Shown here: positions 7,353 through 11,760 of the stretch, piece after piece | Position numbering within the stretch: the stretch's first letter is position 1 | Layout of the letters: each line of letters opens with the position of its first letter | NCBI GenBank assembly: GCA_017998095.1 | Contig: JAGODU010000128.1 | Location: 1 to 11,760 of the forward strand | From: Prolixibacteraceae bacterium | Lineage (GTDB): Bacteria > Bacteroidota > Bacteroidia > Bacteroidales > Prolixibacteraceae | Reading direction: 5' to 3' | DNA length: 11,760 nt | Notes under the pieces: model-generated | What the model was told of the DNA's origin: nothing | Seen by the model: the letters and a program-made list of their open reading frames with translations, nothing else | The model's database searches: none | Made by a program: the position numbers and the translations under genes

Positions 7353-8075
7353 TTATTTGTTAAAAACCTTAATGTCAGATAAAGTAATACGATTTTCATA
7401 AATAGCTTTACCAACTATTACAGCAGGTATTTTCATTTCATCAAGTTTATATATGTCATCCATTGAAGAAATTCCTCCACTTGCTATTAATTCAATTTCT
7501 GGAAATTGCCCGATCAACTCTTTATAAAGTTCAAATGAAGGTCCTGTAAGCATGCCATCACGGGAAATATCTGTGGAAATAACTTTTTTAATACCTTCTT
7601 TTATATATCCTTCTATAAATTCAATAATTGATATTTCATACGTTTCAAGCCATCCGCTGATTGCAATTTTTTTATCTTTTGTGTCTGCTCCAAGTATTAT
7701 TTTATCAGAACCATACTTTTGTATCCATTTGGTGAATTCATCCCTGTTCTTCACTGCTATACTTCCTCCTGTTACCATTGAAGCTCCGGATTCAAATGCA
7801 ATCTTCAGATCTGAAGAACTTTTTAATCCTCCTCCGAAATCAATAATCAATTCTGTCTTAGAAGCAATACTCTCAAGGACTTTATAATTTATAATATGCC
7901 CTGCCTTTGCTCCGTCCAGATCAACAAGATGTAGGTTTTTAATGCCAATATCCTCATAAAGTTTAGCTACTTCTAAAGGATTTTCATTGTAGATGGTTTT
8001 TTTATCATAGTCTCCCTGAGAAAGCCTGACGCATTTGGAATTAATAATATCAATAGCCGGAATAATGTTAATCAT
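7353..8075 (-). CDS. hisA: ProFAR isomerase HisA
   Basis: 240 residues. It catalyses the Amadori rearrangement of ProFAR to PRFAR, the substrate of HisF. It shares the HisF barrel: [17 protein letters not shown] at the N-terminus with catalytic Asp9, VDLDGAKAG at 51-59, a DFGGGLKS phosphate-binding loop near 79-86, the second catalytic aspartate in LGADTK (Asp131), [14 protein letters not shown] near 167-180 and IASGGISS near the C-terminus. The VRLSQGDY signature distinguishes it from HisF. It sits 11 bases from both neighbours, hisH upstream and hisF downstream. No abnormality is seen. Confidence 0.97.
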   Translation of the reverse strand: MINIIPAIDIINSKCVRLSQGDYDKKTIYNENPLEVAKLYEDIGIKNLHLVDLDGAKAGHIINYKVLESIASKTELIIDFGGGLKSSSDLKIAFESGASMVTGGSIAVKNRDEFTKWIQKYGSDKIILGADTKDKKIAISGWLETYEISIIEFIEGYIKEGIKKVISTDISRDGMLTGPSFELYKELIGQFPEIELIASGGISSMDDIYKLDEMKIPAVIVGKAIYENRITLSDIKVFNK

Positions 8076-8086
8076 AACTGATAAAT

Positions 8087-8695
8087 TTAAGTATCTAATA
8101 ATGAAATGAAATTCTTAAGTATATTTTCTCCTACCTTTTGGCTTTTCTCCGGATGAAATTGAGTTGCATAAAAATTATCTTTTTTCAGGGCAGCACTAAA
8201 AGGTTTTATGTATTCGCATGTTGCAGCTGTGTCTTCACCTGTTTCAACATAGTACGAGTGAACAAAGTAAACAAATTGATTTTCCATTTCAGGAGTAAAT
8301 AATTCACTTTTTAAAGAATGTATACTATTCCATCCCATATGAGGAACTTTTGTCAAAAATTCTTCTCCTTCTTTTGGAATAAATTTCCTTACATTTTCAG
8401 GAAAAATTCCCAAACAATCGACGTTCCCTTCATCACTATATTTACACATAAGCTGCTGACCGAGACAAATACCTAATACAGGTTGTTTAAGGTTTAATAT
8501 CAGCTTATCAAGTTTGTGATATTTTAAGTATGCCATTGTTGAGCTTGCTTCCCCTACGCCCGGAAATATTACTTTGTCAGCCGACTTAATTTTATTGTGA
8601 TCTCCGGTTATTTCTGCTGATACACCAATTCGCTGTAATGCATTATATACAGATTCAATGTTCCCTGCATTATATTTTATGATTACAATTTTCAT
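8087..8695 (-). CDS. hisH: Imidazole glycerol phosphate synthase, glutamine amidotransferase subunit HisH
   Basis: 202 residues, a class I glutamine amidotransferase that releases ammonia from glutamine and feeds it to HisF. The triad is complete: nucleophile Cys77 in [10 protein letters not shown], His181 and Glu183 in TQFHPEKSQ. The N-terminal [13 protein letters not shown], the oxyanion-side FPGVGEA and the PHMGWNS segment are typical of HisH. It is separated from the preceding gene on its strand, purU, by 133 bases that contain an opposite-strand tRNA. Elsewhere the operon's genes overlap or lie 8-11 bases apart, so hisH may depend on read-through past the tRNA or on its own promoter. The 61 bases between the tRNA and the hisH ATG are very AT-rich, with no convincing promoter. 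Confidence 0.97.
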   Translation of the reverse strand: MKIVIIKYNAGNIESVYNALQRIGVSAEITGDHNKIKSADKVIFPGVGEASSTMAYLKYHKLDKLILNLKQPVLGICLGQQLMCKYSDEGNVDCLGIFPENVRKFIPKEGEEFLTKVPHMGWNSIHSLKSELFTPEMENQFVYFVHSYYVETGEDTAATCEYIKPFSAALKKDNFYATQFHPEKSQKVGENILKNFISLLDT

Positions 8696-8739
8696 TCTTT
8701 AAAGCTCTTTTAATTTTTTTATCATTAAATTCGTTTTTA

Positions 8740-8747
8740 TAATTTAG
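8740..8747 (+). promoter_or_regulatory. Weak candidate -7 box for the tRNA
   Basis: TAATTTAG differs from TAnnTTTG at one position and also overlaps a TATAAT at 8738-8743. It lies 9 bases before the first base of the tRNA, which would give a leader of a few bases, as expected for a single tRNA. No -33 TTTG is evident. Chance matches are likely in such AT-rich DNA. Confidence 0.25.
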
Positions 8748-8756
8748 ATAAAAAAT

Positions 8757-8828
8757 GGCGCGTTCTTCTAACGGTTAGGAAACCGGTTTCTCAATCCGGA
8801 GATGGCAGTTCGATTCTGCTACGCGCTA
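8757..8828 (+). tRNA. tRNA-Glu, anticodon CUC
   Basis: It folds as a full cloverleaf. Acceptor stem GGCGCGT (8757-8763) pairs with ACGCGCT (8821-8827), with a G-U first pair and discriminator A at 8828. D-stem TTCT/GGAA has loop AACGGTTA. Anticodon stem CCGGT/TCCGG has a U-U mismatch next to the loop. Loop TTCTCAA places CTC at 8790-8792. The variable loop has 4 bases, and T-arm GGCAG/CTGCT has loop TTCGATT. CUC reads the glutamate codon GAG, and the CUAACGGUUAGGA D-arm is typical of bacterial tRNA-Glu. CCA is not encoded. It lies on the strand opposite the his operon; its last base (8828) touches the final base of the purU stop codon (8829). His transcripts reaching hisH from upstream would therefore carry its antisense. 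Confidence 0.9.
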
Positions 8829-9713
8829 CTAACTAAATACTACCGTCCTATTATTATAAACAAGAATCTTTCTTTCAATATGCTTGTTTACTGCTTTTGA
8901 AAGCACAATCTTTTCCAAATCTCTTCCTTTTGCAATTAAATCATTGACAGTATCTTTATGACTTACATGAGCAACTTCTTGCTTGATAATAGGTCCCGCA
9001 TCAAGTTCAGGCGTTACATAGTGACTTGTTGCTCCAATTATTTTTACTCCTCTTTCGTATGCTGCATGATATGGACGGGCACCAATGAAAGCCGGCAAGA
9101 ATGAATGGTGTATGTTGATTATTTTATTTGGATAATGCAATATGAAATCATCCGATATTATTTGCATATAACGGGCTAAAACTATGAAATCAATATTGTA
9201 TTTCTTTAAAAGGGCAAGCTCCTCTTTTTCCATTTCTACCTTGTTGTTTTTATCTACGGGGAAATGATAAAAATCAATTCCAAAACCAGCTGCTACATCT
9301 TTCATGTCAGGATGATTACTTATTATCAATGGAATTTCAACATTCCATTCACCTGCAGAATATCGGGCAAGAATATCAAACAAGCAGTGAGACATTTTTG
9401 AAACGAAAATCGCCATTCTTGGGACTTCTTCTGAAAAGTGAAGCTCAAATTTCATTTCAAATTTGTTTGCAATGAGTGTATTGAAATAATCAGCAATCTT
9501 ATCCTTAGGTATGATAAAATTTTCCAATTCCCATTCTACTCTCATGTAAAACAATTTTTCTTCCCTGTCGACATGTTGATCTAAGTATAAAATATTGCCG
9601 TTGTTTTTATTTATAAACTCTGTAACTATAGCCAACAGACCCTGTTTGTCAGGACAATGTAATAGCAGTATAGCAGTTTTTTTTGTGTCAGTATTTATTC
9701 TGGTTATCTTCAT
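8829..9713 (-). CDS. purU: Formyltetrahydrofolate deformylase PurU
   Basis: 294 residues. It hydrolyses 10-formyl-tetrahydrofolate to formate and tetrahydrofolate, balancing one-carbon pools and providing formate. The N-terminal ACT domain (about 12-90; LLHCPDKQGLLAIVTEF) is the regulatory part that separates PurU from the glycinamide transformylase PurN. The catalytic domain (about 98-285) has Asn200 and His202 in IINIHHSFLPAFIGARPYH and Asp238 in TPELDAGPI, the family's catalytic triad. It starts 8 bases after the hisB stop and so is co-transcribed with it. PurU is not a histidine enzyme, and its place between hisB and hisH is unusual. A possible link is that HisHF releases AICAR, whose return to IMP consumes 10-formyl-tetrahydrofolate, the PurU substrate (inference). 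Its TAG stop abuts the tRNA on the other strand. An A8 run (coding strand; 9677-9684) lies near its 5' end, in frame. Confidence 0.95.
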   Translation of the reverse strand: MKITRINTDTKKTAILLLHCPDKQGLLAIVTEFINKNNGNILYLDQHVDREEKLFYMRVEWELENFIIPKDKIADYFNTLIANKFEMKFELHFSEEVPRMAIFVSKMSHCLFDILARYSAGEWNVEIPLIISNHPDMKDVAAGFGIDFYHFPVDKNNKVEMEKEELALLKKYNIDFIVLARYMQIISDDFILHYPNKIINIHHSFLPAFIGARPYHAAYERGVKIIGATSHYVTPELDAGPIIKQEVAHVSHKDTVNDLIAKGRDLEKIVLSKAVNKHIERKILVYNNRTVVFS

Positions 9714-9721
9714 CTTATTTT

Positions 9722-10861
9722 TTATAATGAACCTTTTGTTGAAGGTAATTGGAAATTGAAAACATCTCTCTTCTTTGCCATTTTTAATGATTTGGCAAAA
9801 GCCTTGAAGATTCCTTCAATTTTATGATGTTCATTGTCTCCTTCTGCTTTTATGTAAAGATTACATTTAGCTGAGTCGCTTAATGATTTAAAGAAGTGTT
9901 TGAACATTTCAGTAGGCATGTCTCCAATTTTTTCTCTTTTGAAATCAGTATTCCATACCAACCATGGCCTTCCGCCGAAGTCGATGGCTACTTCAATAAT
10001 ACTGTCATCCATAGGCAAACAAAATCCATATCTTTCGATTCCGATTTTATTTCCCAATGCCTTTAGAATTGCTTCTCCAAGAGCAATTGCTGTATCTTCA
10101 ATTGTATGGTGCTCATCTACATTCAAATCACCATTGGTTGTAATAGTCAGATCCATACCAGAATGTCTGGCTATTTGTTCGAGCATGTGATCGAAGAACC
10201 CTAGCCCGGTTGAAATATCAGCTTTACCCTTTCCATCTAAATCTAAAAAAACTCTTATATCTGTTTCTTTAGTTTTCCTGATTATATTAGCTGTTCTGTC
10301 TTCTTTAGATACTTCTGCATAAATATCATCCCATGAAGTTGTCTTTAGTACACAAGACTCTGATAAATTTTTTTCCTTCAGGATATCATCAGATTGATCA
10401 CTCAGCCAAATTGCCTTGCACCCCAGATTTTTAGCTAATTCAATATCTGTAATCCTGTCTCCGATGACATAACTCTTTGTCAAATCATACTGCCCGTTAA
10501 TGTATTTATTCATCATTCCTGTCCGTGGCTTACGATTTGGTGAATTTTCATTCGGCATTGAACGGTCGATAAGTATATCATCAAAGCACACACTTTCATT
10601 TTCAAAGGCTTTTAGCATTTTATTCTGGGCAGGCCAAAAGGTATCTTCAGGGAAAGAAGATGTTCCTAATCCATCCTGATTACTGACAATTACCAACTCA
10701 TAATCAAGGTTTTTAGAAATATTGTACATGTTTCTGAATACCCCCGGATAAAATTCTAATTTATCCAAACTGTCAAGTTGATAATCAACAGGAGGCTCAA
10801 TTACTAATGTTCCATCCCGGTCAATAAACAATACCTTTTTTAAATTATTCTGTGCTTCCAT
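9722..10861 (-). CDS. hisB: Bifunctional histidinol-phosphatase / imidazoleglycerol-phosphate dehydratase HisB
   Basis: 379 residues from the ATG at 10861; a TTG six bases earlier would add two residues and is less likely. Residues 1 to about 175 are a HAD phosphatase (histidinol-phosphate to histidinol) with nucleophile and acid-base Asp14 and Asp16 in [21 protein letters not shown], and [13 protein letters not shown]. Residues about 190-379 are the dehydratase, which makes imidazole acetol phosphate for HisC; its metal-binding motifs are DEHHTIEDT (249-257) and NEHHKIEG (343-350), with GFFDHML at 221-227. The order and length match E. coli HisB. The four-cysteine zinc loop of the E. coli phosphatase half is replaced by [15 protein letters not shown] (98-112), with no cysteines; I believe this is usual in Bacteroidota. 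The start overlaps the end of hisC by 17 bases, indicating coupling. Confidence 0.97.
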   Translation of the reverse strand: MEAQNNLKKVLFIDRDGTLVIEPPVDYQLDSLDKLEFYPGVFRNMYNISKNLDYELVIVSNQDGLGTSSFPEDTFWPAQNKMLKAFENESVCFDDILIDRSMPNENSPNRKPRTGMMNKYINGQYDLTKSYVIGDRITDIELAKNLGCKAIWLSDQSDDILKEKNLSESCVLKTTSWDDIYAEVSKEDRTANIIRKTKETDIRVFLDLDGKGKADISTGLGFFDHMLEQIARHSGMDLTITTNGDLNVDEHHTIEDTAIALGEAILKALGNKIGIERYGFCLPMDDSIIEVAIDFGGRPWLVWNTDFKREKIGDMPTEMFKHFFKSLSDSAKCNLYIKAEGDNEHHKIEGIFKAFAKSLKMAKKRDVFNFQLPSTKGSL

Positions 10862-11760
10862 TTTCAATTTTTAAAAGAGTATTAATTAGTGAAGTATTTT
10901 CTTCAGGCTTACCAACAGTGATCCTCAGGCTATTGTCACAAAGTGTTACTTTTGATCTGTCCCTGACGATTACGCCTTTTTTCATTAATTTTTGAAATAT
11001 CTCTCTTGCATTATCCATCTTTACTAAGAGGAAATTAGCATCGCTGGGATAAACCTTTTCAACAAATGGCAACTTTTCTAATTCTTCTTTAAGTTTTATC
11101 CTTTCAGTGATAATGATATTTACCCATTCATCTTTCAGAGAAACGTTTTCAAGTGAACTTAGAACTCTTTGCTGAGTAAGTTCATTTATATTATATGGGT
11201 ATTTTATTTTGTTTAAAATCTTAATTATATCATTCCCTGCGAAAGCCATCCCTAATCTTATTCCTGCAAGTCCCCATGCTTTAGAGAAAGTTTGAAGGAT
11301 AACAAGATTTGGAAAAATACTTAAATCATTCATAAGGGTAGTGCCCGGTGAAAAATCGATATAAGCTTCATCTACAATAACGATTCCGTCAAATCCTTTA
11401 ATCACTTTGATTATTTCATTTTTATCTAGATTGTTTGAAGTCGGATTATTGGGTGAGCAAAGAAAAATCAACTTTGTATTTTCACTTACAGCACTTAGAA
11501 TTTTATCAGCTTCAATTTGGAACTGATCATTAAGCAGTACTTTATTTATGCATATATCGTTTATTTCAGCCGAAACGGTGTACATCCCGTATGATGGTTC
11601 AATAGCAACGATATTATCTATTCCCGGCCTGCAAAATGCCATTATAAGCAAATCTATTGGTTCGTCGCTCCCATTACCCAGAAAGATATTTTCAACCGGT
11701 ACTTTCTTGATTTCTGAAATTTTAACTTTTACTTTATTCTGATATGGGTCAGGATATCTG
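10845..11760 (-). CDS. hisC: Histidinol-phosphate aminotransferase HisC, 5' end missing
   Basis: The frame is open from the stop at 10845-10847 to the right edge (304 residues visible); the start lies outside. A TTG at 11651 is not the start, because coding continues beyond it: [10 protein letters not shown] at the edge and [14 protein letters not shown] are conserved HisC segments. A PLP-dependent class II aminotransferase, it exchanges amino groups between glutamate and imidazole acetol phosphate. Visible motifs are [21 protein letters not shown], the PLP-lysine segment [19 protein letters not shown] (Lys codon at 11280-11282) and the C-terminal GVIVRDRS. About 40 residues are missing compared with the usual 345 or so. 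It overlaps hisB by 17 bases. In Bacteroidota hisG and hisD commonly precede hisC, so they are expected just beyond the edge. Confidence 0.96.
   Translation of the reverse strand, partial: RYPDPYQNKVKVKISEIKKVPVENIFLGNGSDEPIDLLIMAFCRPGIDNIVAIEPSYGMYTVSAEINDICINKVLLNDQFQIEADKILSAVSENTKLIFLCSPNNPTSNNLDKNEIIKVIKGFDGIVIVDEAYIDFSPGTTLMNDLSIFPNLVILQTFSKAWGLAGIRLGMAFAGNDIIKILNKIKYPYNINELTQQRVLSSLENVSLKDEWVNIIITERIKLKEELEKLPFVEKVYPSDANFLLVKMDNAREIFQKLMKKGVIVRDRSKVTLCDNSLRITVGKPEENTSLINTLLKIENGSTE

Noticed and set aside
7552..7887. Plus-strand open frame of 111 codons opposite hisA
   Set aside because: It is fully antisense to a complete, well-conserved hisA and has no recognisable domain.
8757..9721. 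tRNA-targeted integrated element carrying purU
   Set aside because: No integrase, no repeated copy of the tRNA 3' end and no unusual base composition were seen; purU continues directly into the his operon.
9900..10190. Plus-strand open frame of 96 codons opposite hisB
   Set aside because: It is fully antisense to the conserved dehydratase half of hisB, with no start context or family resemblance.
11548..11742. Plus-strand open frame opposite hisC, and a TTG at 11651 as the hisC start
   Set aside because: HisC motifs continue upstream of 11651 to the window edge on the minus strand, so the plus frame is a shadow and the TTG is internal.

Overview
The window looks like chromosomal DNA from an AT-rich member of the Bacteroidota, probably Bacteroidales or a close relative. 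The signs are a fused HisB (phosphatase plus dehydratase), a HisE whose sequence strongly resembles the C-terminal half of Bacteroides-type HisIE, a DUF1460-type cell-wall amidase, start codons without Shine-Dalgarno sequences, and signal peptides ending in S-Q or A-Q. No transposase, integrase, phage gene or CRISPR array is visible.

Layout. (1) Bases 1-566, minus strand: the 5' part of a secreted DUF1460 amidase-like gene that runs off the left edge. (2) Bases 567-729: a divergent intergenic region. (3) Bases 730-6260, plus strand: a tight four-gene operon. It encodes a TonB-dependent outer-membrane receptor, a histidine kinase with a periplasmic YfiR (DUF4154) sensor domain, a stand-alone receiver, and a receiver-histidine kinase hybrid. 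(4) Bases 6263-11760, minus strand: a histidine biosynthesis operon, in transcription order hisC (cut by the right edge), hisB, purU, hisH, hisA, hisF, hisE. A plus-strand tRNA-Glu(CUC) lies between purU and hisH. The two large operons converge with 2 bp between their stop codons.

How the parts may work together. The receptor operon reads as a signalling path across the envelope: outer-membrane receptor, periplasmic YfiR sensor, transmembrane kinase, then two closely related receiver domains, one attached to a second kinase. It recalls the YfiB-YfiR-YfiN idea (an outer-membrane partner and a periplasmic YfiR controlling an inner-membrane enzyme). Here the output is a phosphorelay rather than a diguanylate cyclase, and no DNA-binding output is encoded in the window. 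The signal peptide of the YfiR kinase is out of frame with the rest of the protein by one base, at a run of eight T. Adding one T restores a textbook signal peptide.

The his operon is unusual in three ways: purU interrupts it, an opposite-strand tRNA is embedded in it, and HisE stands alone with no HisI domain in the window. This is the best place to look for novelty after the receptor-kinase operon.
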